Positions 1 to 7,044 of a stretch of DNA of 25,813 nucleotides are shown here, piece by piece. The notes under the pieces were generated by a model that did no database searches, was not told the origin of the DNA, and saw only the letters and a list, made by a program, of their open reading frames with translations. Within the stretch, counting starts at the first letter, position 1, and each line of letters begins with the position of its first letter. Position numbers and translations under genes: made by a program. The DNA lies in IMG/VR virus record IMGVR_UViG_3300046808_000590, positions 1 through 25,813 of that record; one strand, written 5' to 3'. The DNA is from a virus.

Positions 1-213
1 CAGCGGATGCACCGGGATGACGTAGTCCAAATCCACCTGCAACGCTGCCCTGCCGTCCGTCGGGTGGTGGATGATGCCGAACACCGTGCCGTCGTGTTGG
101 TCGGGGCTTTGGAATTGCAGGGGCAGGGTAATGCAGTAAAGTTCCCGCGTGATGAACTGCGCTCGCTGCGGGCTGCTTAAAATGCCTTCGGGGCGGACGA
201 TGATAAATTGCAT
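1..213 (-). CDS. Hypothetical phage protein, N-terminal part (second copy of the gene at 25387-25779)
   Basis: This is the first 71 codons of the 130-aa protein encoded in full at 25387-25779, cut by the left edge of the window. It starts at the ATG at 213-211, which overlaps the stop of the upstream adhesin gene as TAATG, as in the right-hand copy. Relative to the right copy it has one amino-acid difference (Ser for Thr at residue 13) and six synonymous codon changes. Function is not recognised. Confidence 0.85.
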   Translation of the reverse strand, partial: MQFIIVRPEGILSSPQRAQFITRELYCITLPLQFQSPDQHDGTVFGIIHHPTDGRAALQVDLDYVIPVHPL

Positions 214-247
214 TAGTAGACGTTGAAATAGTCGTTGAGGGCGGATT
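1..247. repeat. Terminal direct repeat, left copy
   Basis: These 247 bases recur at 25567-25813 with 8 substitutions, all between positions 127 and 184, and no gaps. The simplest reading is the overlap that closes a circular or concatemeric phage genome, so positions 1-247 should be counted once. The copies are not identical: six codon differences are synonymous and one changes Ser to Thr. This suggests two co-existing strains were joined rather than a true physical terminal repeat. Confidence 0.93.
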
Positions 248-2612
248 CGATGGCGGTGCGGTCGGTCTGCTTATCAGCCTTGTAAATGAGCAGGCATTGC
301 ATTCGCTCAACGCAGCGAACACCGCTGCTTGCGCCGGCTACAAGCGTGACGCTGGACATGGTGTTATTGCCCCCTGCACCAGTGGCCAAATTGCCTCCGT
401 TCACCCACACCTTTTCGTCGCCAGTGCTGTCAAATAGACCGGTCGTAATTGTCTGACCTGTAACCGCCGCCGTTGATACGTAGGCAGTTCCGTTGTAGAC
501 GTTGCCTGTATTGTTTGCAAAAACTCCAGTATTTATAATCCACGAATTTGCGCCGCTTGCTATTTCCCCTCTGCCACCTCCTTGTTTCGTCACGGCGAAA
601 ATTGTGCGCTTTGTAACTGCCGGGCTGAACGTTTGGCTCGAATTGAAGAAGCCGCTGCTGCTGGCGTTGCGGTGGAACGATGGCAGCAGATTTTCCAAAA
701 GCACCCCCGTGCTGCTGTCGTAGATTTTGAACTGGTCGGCGCTCACGGTCTGCGTCAAATTGGCCGCGCTTGCGCTTTGGTCGTACCACGTTCGCACAAA
801 TCCGTCGGTTCCCGTGCAGAAAGTGGTCAAGGCCGCCGTGTCCAAATCCACTCCGTTAAATCCGATGTCCTGCTCGGTGTTGTCCGATGCCCGCCGCACC
901 CGAATGGCGCTTCCTGTGTGCGAACTGAACAGCAACGCCAAGCCATACCCGGAGGCAATGTCTGCGGTGTAAGAGTCAAGCAACGCCAGCGGCTGCTGCT
1001 CCCACGAAATTGCCAGCGTGAACGGCGGTTTGCCGTAGGTCTGCCCGTCCAAATACTCCTGCCATTTGGTTGCGGTGTTAGCATACGTCGTGTCAGCGGC
1101 AAAGGTGTGCAGCAGTGTCCATGTGTTCACGTCGGTGTCTTCGAACGCCTCGTTCTTGTACCAAATCTTCCGCACGATTTTATTGCCAGCCGACGGGGTG
1201 TTGGATTGGATGTTGAACGACTCCCCGTTGCCCTCTGCGGTCACGGTGAAGTAGCGTTCGACGGTTATTGACGCGGTGTTCGCTGCCGCCCGGTTGGTCG
1301 CCGCCTGCGTCGCGTAACGCTGCCCGAACGTGTTGCTGCCTTTCACTACGCCCGTGCCCGTGACGGTCGTTCCGGTGATGTTCTCGACGGCAAGGGTGTT
1401 GGTCGATGCGGTGTATCTGAACGCGTCTTCTTGGGTGAAGTTGCCTGCGTTGTCTTGGTAGAAGACGTTGCCGAGGAAGCCGCCCGGCGGTGGTGACCCG
1501 GGGATGTAGCCGACATTCGCCGGTGCCCATTTGCTGCCATCCCATGACAAAGCCTGCCCGGTCGTGGGCGATGTGGACGCGACGTTGGAGAGGTCAGCCA
1601 AACGAAACGCCGGGGTGTAGGTGCGCACGAAGATGCGCCCGGTGTTCACGTGCTGCCGGGTCACTACGGCGATGGCGATGCGGTGGTTCGGCGCGGTGGG
1701 TACGGTGCTGGTCAGTTGCCCGTCTGTGACCGATGCGTATAGGGTGGTGCCGACCGGATAGGCGTTGGTGTTTATCCCGTAAATCGTGCCGTAAGAACGA
1801 ACGTGACCCGGCTGCCCGGCGGGGATATTTTCCGACGCGATGCCAAGCAATCCCTTGGGGTCGTTGATGCTTGTGGCGCTGAACAGTGTGATGCCCATGC
1901 GGTCGCCCTGCGCACTGTTGCCAAACTGAATGACCTGGCCTTTGGTGATGGTGTTGAATGTGTTGTTGAAGACGGGCACATCTACCTTCGCCGGGCCGCC
2001 GTTTATCCATGAGGTGGTGGCCTCATCGTACACCAGTGCTTCGCGGTCAAGCGGCTCGTCGAGGTTAACGTCGGTCAGGGCCGCGAGGGTGGCGCTTACG
2101 TCGCCCGGCCCCCAGGTGTCGGTGGCCGAATCGTACACCAGCGCCTGCCCATCGGTGGGGTTGGGTGCGTTGACGTCGCTGACGTCGTCAAGTTCGAAGA
2201 TGCCGAGGTCTGCAAGCGCAGTTGGCAGGGTGACGTTGTCGCGCACCAGCATGACCCGGAACAGCATCGTCTGCGTGTACAGGTCGATGGACTCGAAGAC
2301 GTCGGTCGCTTGGTTGATGAATCGGCACTCGGCAATTGTCCCGCCGGTGTAGCCGTCAAGCGCGGAGCGGCACAACTCCGCAAGGGCGTGCGCCTCTTTG
2401 GGGCGGTCTTCGATGACAGACACCTGCACGGTATGCACGTCCATGTTGGTCGTGTTGTCGTGCGTGTCTGCGGGGTCGGTGTTGGTCAGCTGCACCACGA
2501 TGGCCGGAATCACCCCGCCCTCAAGCCGAGAGACGGGGTAAATGCGGCTCGTGGTGGTGATGGCCGTAATGTTGGCATCCGCTTTAAGGATGTCGATGAT
2601 GAGGTTAATCAT
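213..2612 (-). CDS. Tail-terminator (DUF3168-like) domain fused to a large adhesin / receptor-binding protein
   Basis: This is a 799-aa protein. Residues 1-125 look like the DUF3168 / tail-completion family, which caps the tail tube at the head end and is normally a stand-alone protein of about 130 aa. The rest resembles a fibre. There are three repeats of the type L-x-D-V...GQALV-Y-D...W (about 140-170, 178-206, 340-369). A beta-rich domain at about 209-330 is of a kind common in phage tail proteins. A C-terminal lectin-like region at about 545-690 carries the IRVRRASDNTEQDIGF and TTFCTGTDGFVRTWYDQS motifs of arabinofuranosidase-B/LamG-like domains. The gene position, after the HK97 gp10-like gene, fits a tail terminator. 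Its start overlaps the previous stop as ATGA and its stop overlaps the next start as TAATG. The reading frame is uninterrupted. The terminator assignment is by weak similarity plus position; the adhesin part is clearer. Confidence 0.8.
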   Translation of the reverse strand: MINLIIDILKADANITAITTTSRIYPVSRLEGGVIPAIVVQLTNTDPADTHDNTTNMDVHTVQVSVIEDRPKEAHALAELCRSALDGYTGGTIAECRFINQATDVFESIDLYTQTMLFRVMLVRDNVTLPTALADLGIFELDDVSDVNAPNPTDGQALVYDSATDTWGPGDVSATLAALTDVNLDEPLDREALVYDEATTSWINGGPAKVDVPVFNNTFNTITKGQVIQFGNSAQGDRMGITLFSATSINDPKGLLGIASENIPAGQPGHVRSYGTIYGINTNAYPVGTTLYASVTDGQLTSTVPTAPNHRIAIAVVTRQHVNTGRIFVRTYTPAFRLADLSNVASTSPTTGQALSWDGSKWAPANVGYIPGSPPPGGFLGNVFYQDNAGNFTQEDAFRYTASTNTLAVENITGTTVTGTGVVKGSNTFGQRYATQAATNRAAANTASITVERYFTVTAEGNGESFNIQSNTPSAGNKIVRKIWYKNEAFEDTDVNTWTLLHTFAADTTYANTATKWQEYLDGQTYGKPPFTLAISWEQQPLALLDSYTADIASGYGLALLFSSHTGSAIRVRRASDNTEQDIGFNGVDLDTAALTTFCTGTDGFVRTWYDQSASAANLTQTVSADQFKIYDSSTGVLLENLLPSFHRNASSSGFFNSSQTFSPAVTKRTIFAVTKQGGGRGEIASGANSWIINTGVFANNTGNVYNGTAYVSTAAVTGQTITTGLFDSTGDEKVWVNGGNLATGAGGNNTMSSVTLVAGASSGVRCVERMQCLLIYKADKQTDRTAIESALNDYFNVY

Positions 2613-3256
2613 TGGAATCCCTTGCGTTTTTTAAAGCGTTCGATGACCTTAACTACGTCCCTGCTAAACTTCTGCTCCACCACGCCCTTCTTGCTATCAA
2701 ACGCCTCCTGATACAAATTGTGCCCCTTGAATCCCGGGTGCTTGATGGACGCGATGCGATGCACCTTGCCGCTCTCCGCGTTGCGCACGGTGAACGCCCC
2801 TCGGCCCGTCTTTCGTCGCCCATCCACCGTGCCGAATTTGAAGCCCCGGCTGAACGGTCGAACGATGCCCACCTTCTTGCCTACGCCCCCGGTGCGCTCC
2901 GATGCCCCTTGCCCGGCTTGAATCAGGTGGTTGTATCGGATGGGCCGGGCGACGTAGCCCTTGGCCTCGTCGAGGTACGGCGAGGCGCTGAACACGTTGA
3001 ACCGCTTTGGCCCGGTGCGCACCACGACGTAGGGCTTGAACCGTTTGTCGTCGCCTGTGGTGATGACCTGCGCCTTCGCCCACGCGCCCGTTCCTGGCAA
3101 CTCGTTGCCGAGGCGTGACGCCTCCTTCTTGAACGGAATCACCGCGCTGCGCTGCGCGTTCTCGATGGGCTTGCCCTTTAACTCCAGCGGGATGGCTTTG
3201 AGGGCCGCCTCGATGGCCTTTACACTTGCGGGATCTACGCCGAACTTGACCGCCAT
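2609..3256 (-). CDS. HK97 gp10-like head-tail / tail-completion protein
   Basis: This is a 215-aa basic protein between the head-tail adaptor and the tail terminator, the usual place of HK97 gp10-family proteins that help join head and tail. The N-terminal third (IEAALKAIPLELKGK...AVIPFKKEASRLG) has the amphipathic helix typical of that family. The rest is longer than usual and rich in Gly, Lys and Arg. An open frame continues upstream, but the ATG at 3256 is preferred because it overlaps the preceding stop as TAATG, the coupling used throughout this genome. The stop overlaps the next ATG as ATGA. Family assignment rests on position and general features. Confidence 0.75.
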   Translation of the reverse strand: MAVKFGVDPASVKAIEAALKAIPLELKGKPIENAQRSAVIPFKKEASRLGNELPGTGAWAKAQVITTGDDKRFKPYVVVRTGPKRFNVFSASPYLDEAKGYVARPIRYNHLIQAGQGASERTGGVGKKVGIVRPFSRGFKFGTVDGRRKTGRGAFTVRNAESGKVHRIASIKHPGFKGHNLYQEAFDSKKGVVEQKFSRDVVKVIERFKKRKGFQ

Positions 3257-3570
3257 TAGTTCCGCAGTTCGGTGTAGACGTTCATCTCCTGCCGGCGATT
3301 CACCTCTTCGACCCCGGTGATGTAGTAGTACAAGCCCCCGAAGCTGATGCGCATGGTGGCGTTCACCCCGGAGTTGTAGCGGATGTTCCAGATGGTGCGG
3401 GTGAGGGCCGTCTGCCGGTCCACCTCTTCGCGCTCGGTAACGCCCTTGTCCATCTTGTTGGCCCACACGGTGGCGTAGGTCGTCCACGTCGTGTAGTCGT
3501 AATTCCAATCATCCTTCGCGGTGACCTGCTGCTCGATGACGATGCGGCGGTCGAGTTTGCCGATTCTCAT
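3256..3570 (-). CDS. Head-tail joining (head closure) protein, Phage_H_T_join type
   Basis: This 104-aa protein resembles the SPP1 gp16 / HK97 head-closure family, which forms the ring that plugs the connector and receives the tail. The family pattern is visible: an opening of the form MRIGKLDRRIVIEQ, a central TTYATVWANK, and a C-terminal RISFGGLYYYITGVEEVNRR beta-strand region. Its length is typical for the family. It starts four bases inside the preceding connector gene (ATGA) and ends in TAATG with the next gene. The neighbours on both sides are also connector proteins, which supports the call. Confidence 0.87.
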   Translation of the reverse strand: MRIGKLDRRIVIEQQVTAKDDWNYDYTTWTTYATVWANKMDKGVTEREEVDRQTALTRTIWNIRYNSGVNATMRISFGGLYYYITGVEEVNRRQEMNVYTELRN

Positions 3571-4124
3571 GCGTACACTCGATAAGGGGCCAGCAGCGCA
3601 TGCACGCCGATGGGCAGTTCGGTGGCAATCGTTCCGGTAAGCACCGCCTGCCGGTTCTCGTAGAAGTGGCCGGCGAGGATGCGGATGGCTTGCAGGATGG
3701 GGCCGGGCACGGTGCTATGCCCTGCCGTGGCGTTGATGATAACCTGGTTGTAACGTTCCAGGTAGACGGCGGGCGGCGCGTCAAAGGCGATGCGCTGCGG
3801 GGTGCCCACAAGGTCCGCGTACCACCTGGCGGTGGAAAGGGTTTGCAGGACGTTGTCGATGTCGTAGAACTGCACCGATGAGATGGCCGTCACCGGCCCC
3901 GCAGGAAATGGCGAGTCCACGAACGAGTCCATGTAGTAGGTCACCGTGCCGCTGCCGAATAGGCGCCCGGTGTATTCCTCGCACGCCTGCCGCGCGGAGG
4001 TCAGCAGAAAGCCGAGCGTGGTGTCGTCGTCCGCCCCGTCCACCCGCAGGTAGTTCTTGAGGTTGGTGAGGGTGATGAAGTTGGTGTCGGTGGGTTCGGC
4101 GGCCCGTTGGTAGCGCATTGTCAT
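3567..4124 (-). CDS. Head-tail connector protein (gp6-like adaptor)
   Basis: This 185-aa protein is of the HK97 gp6 / Phage_connect_1 type, the adaptor ring docked under the portal. The typical pattern is an N-terminal LTNLKNYLRVDGADDDTTLGFLLTSARQACEEYTGRLF helical block, then a beta region, then a C-terminal helix (ILQAIRILAGHFYENR). The ATG at 4124 is chosen; a second ATG lies two codons later. There is no Shine-Dalgarno sequence, only an A/T-rich stretch that is the tail of the terminator just upstream. This is the first gene after that terminator and has no obvious promoter of its own, so it probably depends on readthrough. Confidence 0.87.
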   Translation of the reverse strand: MTMRYQRAAEPTDTNFITLTNLKNYLRVDGADDDTTLGFLLTSARQACEEYTGRLFGSGTVTYYMDSFVDSPFPAGPVTAISSVQFYDIDNVLQTLSTARWYADLVGTPQRIAFDAPPAVYLERYNQVIINATAGHSTVPGPILQAIRILAGHFYENRQAVLTGTIATELPIGVHALLAPYRVYA

Positions 4125-4126
4125 GT

Positions 4127-4164
4127 GGTAAAAATAAGAAAGCCGGGGACGATGCCCCGGCCTT
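4127..4164 (-). terminator. Rho-independent terminator after the capsid gene
   Basis: On the minus strand a perfect 7-bp GC stem (GCCGGGG at 4161-4155 with CCCCGGC at 4148-4142) encloses a 6-base loop and is followed by a T-rich tract (TTTCTTATTTTTA, 4139-4127). It lies between the capsid stop and the connector start, inside the structural operon. It likely reduces rather than abolishes downstream transcription. Confidence 0.85.
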
Positions 4165-4189
4165 CCCAACCAACAACCAATCGCACAGC

Positions 4190-6436
4190 TTATGCGCCGA
4201 CCGTGAACCGAACGTCGCCCGTGTGAGCGAAGTCAGCGTCAGCGTACATGTTGAGGATAAGGCGGGTGATGCCCGTCGCAGCCAAAGTGTACGGGTCAAT
4301 GACGAGGTCGGCGGCTCCGCCACCCCAGTATGCCACGTAGCAGTTCTCCATGTTGGCGATGACAATCGGAACGAGGTCAGCCTCGTTGTTGATGGCCGTC
4401 GATGCGGTGGAGTTTGCATAGACCTCGGAGTAGATGTCATAAGACGTGTCGGTGATGAGACCGGCCGCAGCCAAAGACGTGCCGTAGGCGTTGTATCCGA
4501 AGATGGCGTTATCCTGCATGATCGGAATTGCACCGCCGGAAACGGTGGGCGTGTAGCGCGCCGTAGCCAGCAACCCGTGCGACGTGATGAACGCCGTGGA
4601 GTTGGTCAAAGCGTTGGCGTTGCCCAAAGCGCCGATGAGGCCAGAAGCCACCTGCGAGGTCAAGCCTGCCACCGTAGCCGCTGCGGTCTCGTTACGCTTC
4701 ACAAACGTAGAAGCCGCAGCGGCGATGACTTTCACAAGGAACATCTCGTCAATTTGCGCAGCCGACGCCCGAGCGAACTGGCGCTGAACCGTCGCGTCGA
4801 TGCTTTGGTTCATTGCGGCCAGCAACTCGTTGGTGATGTCGATGCGAGACGCAACACGCTGCGGAGACAACTGACGCGCTGCGATGGCAGCAGCACCCGT
4901 AGCCGAAGCGGTTTCGTTGATGATGTCCGTGCCGTCGTTGAGGGAGGGCAGGTTGATGTTTCCGGCGAGGCCGCGCAGGACGTTGGCGCCGGCCTGCTCC
5001 AAGATGGGCGTGGGAACCAAGGCCTCCAACACGTTGGTGTTGGATTGTCCTGGGACGTTCGTGCCGCCGATGGTCGAGGTGTTCCGCAGGATGAAGCCGG
5101 GAATCTGCGCCAAGCCGCGGACGCCTACGCCTGCGTTCTTCAGGTCGGATGCTGCCTGCTGGCTCATCTCCGCCTCGAGGCCGGTGAGGCGACCTGTCAT
5201 CGACTCGCGCACCAACTTGCTGACGCTGTAACGCTCCTGAATTTTTGACTGCTCCACAACTTCGCCCTTGCTTGCAGCAGCGCCGAAAGCGGCACGTGCC
5301 ACCTGCGCCTCCACCTTCTCCGCACGCTCGATTTTGGCGTCGAGTTCTGCGATGTCAGCGGTCAGGGTGTCGATGGTGGTTTCCTCTCCCTCGGTGTATC
5401 CGCGGGCCTGCAACGTGGCTCCCTCGCTCAGGGCAGACAGTTGGCTGATTTTGTTGGCGCGGAGCGCCTTCATGTCATTGAGATTCATGGTCTGGAATTT
5501 ATCTGATTTGCGTTCAAAGATAGGGGTTGCTACAATTTCGGGTTCAGCCTCTGCGACCGGTTCGGGTGCAGGCTCTGGCGCTTGCTCGGTGAACATCGCC
5601 ATCTCCCGCGCTTGCGCGGTGGTCGTAGGCGAAGCGGGATAGGTGCATGGGCTTACGTCGTACAACTGCCCGACCCGGTTGATGGTGCGGGTGCGACGGT
5701 CGCCGCTCCACTCGTCTTCCGCGATGGTAAAGGCGAAGGAGGATTGCGTGATGTCGCCGCGTTGAATGAGCGTGTACAGATCACGCCCCTCCTGCGTGTC
5801 GGCGAGTTTGGCGCGGTAGTGCAGGCCACGCTCGTCGATGGTCAGCGTCAGCGTGTTGTTCGTCGTGCGAGCCAATGGCACGCCGGTGTGGTTGATGAGC
5901 AGGCGCACGTCGTCGTTCGTGCGGCCATCAAATGCCCCCGGCGCCACGCGCTCGGTGAAGTAACCGAGGTCGTACTCATCGCCAAACACCGAGGCGTAGC
6001 CTTCGATGGTCATGTCCTCCTGGGCGCGAACCTCCACGGCGCGCACTTCGACGTTGTCGCCGTAGCGGGCGCGTAGTTGCGCCTCGTTGTTTCTGGTATT
6101 GTCTTCCATGTCGTCGTCGTCTTCTTCGTCTTCTTCGGTTTCGTTCATGTCTTCGACCTTATCGGCTGCCCAAGATAGTCCAGCGTCGCCACCCCAAAGG
6201 AGGTAGGAGATGGTGCCGCAGGCCTCGGTGTCGTCGGGGTTGTAGTATGTGCGGGCGCGGGACAGAAACGAGAACATCCGCACCGTCCGCTCTTCGCTAA
6301 TCATCTCGCGGTTGGCGAGGATGCGCGCCGTCTCCTTGCCCACGTCCGTAGCGCAGCGGCCATCCACCGCGTCGTTCAGTTCGATGCCGCGCCGAGCGTT
6401 GTCGCTGACCTCTTGGGGGTAGTCGTTATACGGCAT
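4190..6436 (-). CDS. Fused HK97-type prohead protease and major capsid protein
   Basis: A single 748-aa chain carries three parts. Residues about 1-95 form a small alpha-helical domain (SDNARRGIELN...WGGDAGLSWAADKV) seen in other phage head proteins. After an acidic linker (99-112), residues about 130-285 form the HK97 prohead protease, with the likely catalytic His183 (INHTGVPLAR) and Ser232/233 (ITQSSFAF). A Pro/Glu linker (286-300) leads to the capsid part from Met317. That part begins with a delta-domain-like coiled coil (317-375), followed by the HK97-fold shell protein to the end. Normally protease and capsid are separate genes. The ATG at 6436 is preferred over an in-frame TTG at 6460 because it overlaps the methyltransferase stop. 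The protease probably cleaves itself and the delta domain away during maturation. Internal initiation at Met317 (5488) is possible. Confidence 0.92.
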   Translation of the reverse strand: MPYNDYPQEVSDNARRGIELNDAVDGRCATDVGKETARILANREMISEERTVRMFSFLSRARTYYNPDDTEACGTISYLLWGGDAGLSWAADKVEDMNETEEDEEDDDDMEDNTRNNEAQLRARYGDNVEVRAVEVRAQEDMTIEGYASVFGDEYDLGYFTERVAPGAFDGRTNDDVRLLINHTGVPLARTTNNTLTLTIDERGLHYRAKLADTQEGRDLYTLIQRGDITQSSFAFTIAEDEWSGDRRTRTINRVGQLYDVSPCTYPASPTTTAQAREMAMFTEQAPEPAPEPVAEAEPEIVATPIFERKSDKFQTMNLNDMKALRANKISQLSALSEGATLQARGYTEGEETTIDTLTADIAELDAKIERAEKVEAQVARAAFGAAASKGEVVEQSKIQERYSVSKLVRESMTGRLTGLEAEMSQQAASDLKNAGVGVRGLAQIPGFILRNTSTIGGTNVPGQSNTNVLEALVPTPILEQAGANVLRGLAGNINLPSLNDGTDIINETASATGAAAIAARQLSPQRVASRIDITNELLAAMNQSIDATVQRQFARASAAQIDEMFLVKVIAAAASTFVKRNETAAATVAGLTSQVASGLIGALGNANALTNSTAFITSHGLLATARYTPTVSGGAIPIMQDNAIFGYNAYGTSLAAAGLITDTSYDIYSEVYANSTASTAINNEADLVPIVIANMENCYVAYWGGGAADLVIDPYTLAATGITRLILNMYADADFAHTGDVRFTVGA

Positions 6437-6437
6437 T
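6426..6437. repeat. 12-bp direct repeat at methyltransferase 3' end
   Basis: TTATACGGCATT on the plus strand, identical to 7033-7044. It spans the stop of the methyltransferase and the start of the protease-capsid gene. The paired copy spans the portal stop and the methyltransferase start. Confidence 0.9.
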
Positions 6438-7043
6438 TGCGTGCTTGTATTTGAGCGCAATCAACTCGTTGGCGTGCGCGTTTTTGTTCAAACGCAAGTC
6501 CAGAACGTACAAATTCAACTCTTTCTGCAATGCGGCGAGGCGCTGCGCGTGCCGCTCCCAAATGTCTTCACAGACAAGCACCCCGCCGTCTTCAAGAAGC
6601 ACGTCGTAATTCTTGAGAAAATACACCTGGGAATCCCACGTATGCGGGCCGTCGTCGATGATGACGTCGAACTTGCCATCAACGTCCAGCAGCATCTGCA
6701 ACGTGTCGTCGCAGTAGGCATCAAACTCCGCACCCCAATAGACCTTTACCTTGTCGATGTTCAATGCTTGCGGTTCCGCTACGCCCGATGCGGTGTTGTC
6801 GATGCCGACCACCGTTTGCACGTAGGGAAGCGATGCAAATGCCCGCAGCGATGCACCCTTGTAGATGCCGATTTCCAGCACTTTTAGGGGTCGGTTTTTG
6901 GTCAGTTGCTGCGCGAAGATGAGGTCATAAACGGGGCCGTAGGAATGCACAGTATTCTTGTCTGACCCGTGCGCGTCAAGCAGGTCGCCCAAACTCGTAG
7001 GCGCTGGTGGAGCCACCTTGTCAGCTTTCTTTTTATACGGCAT
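6426..7043 (-). CDS. Class I SAM-dependent methyltransferase (TylF/CmcI/Methyltransf_24-like)
   Basis: This is a 205-aa protein with a clear SAM-binding fold. Motif I is VLEIGIYKGAS (55-65), the acidic residue ending strand 2 is Asp82 (VVGIDNT), and the FDVIIDDGPHTWDSQ motif (125-139) has the Asp-Asp and His typical of metal-dependent small-molecule or sugar O-methyltransferases. No DNA-methyltransferase target domain is present, so it more likely modifies a small molecule, a glycan or a protein. It lies as an extra gene between portal and protease, where head operons normally have none. The ATG at 7043 is preferred: it overlaps the portal stop by 11 bases. Both portal and methyltransferase end in Asn-Ala-Val-stop and both downstream genes start Met-Pro-Tyr, because each junction carries the same 12-bp sequence. 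Confidence 0.88.
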   Translation of the reverse strand: MPYKKKADKVAPPAPTSLGDLLDAHGSDKNTVHSYGPVYDLIFAQQLTKNRPLKVLEIGIYKGASLRAFASLPYVQTVVGIDNTASGVAEPQALNIDKVKVYWGAEFDAYCDDTLQMLLDVDGKFDVIIDDGPHTWDSQVYFLKNYDVLLEDGGVLVCEDIWERHAQRLAALQKELNLYVLDLRLNKNAHANELIALKYKHANAV

Positions 7044-7044
7044 T
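7033..7044. repeat. 12-bp direct repeat at methyltransferase 5' end
   Basis: Identical to 6426-6437. It contains both the portal stop codon and the methyltransferase start codon, and the two copies bracket the methyltransferase gene exactly. Confidence 0.9.

Noticed and set aside
2609-3508. A 299-aa version of the HK97 gp10-like protein
   Set aside because: The N-terminal extension lies inside the head-closure gene in another frame; the ATG at 3256 has the TAATG overlap used elsewhere.
4118-5248. A 376-aa open frame on the plus strand opposite the capsid gene
   Set aside because: It mirrors the codon pattern of the capsid gene, is Arg/Val/Asp-rich with no recognisable domain, and no other plus-strand gene is supported. 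The same applies to the long plus-strand frames at 22841-23728, 18321-19052, 582-1271 and 7099-7782.
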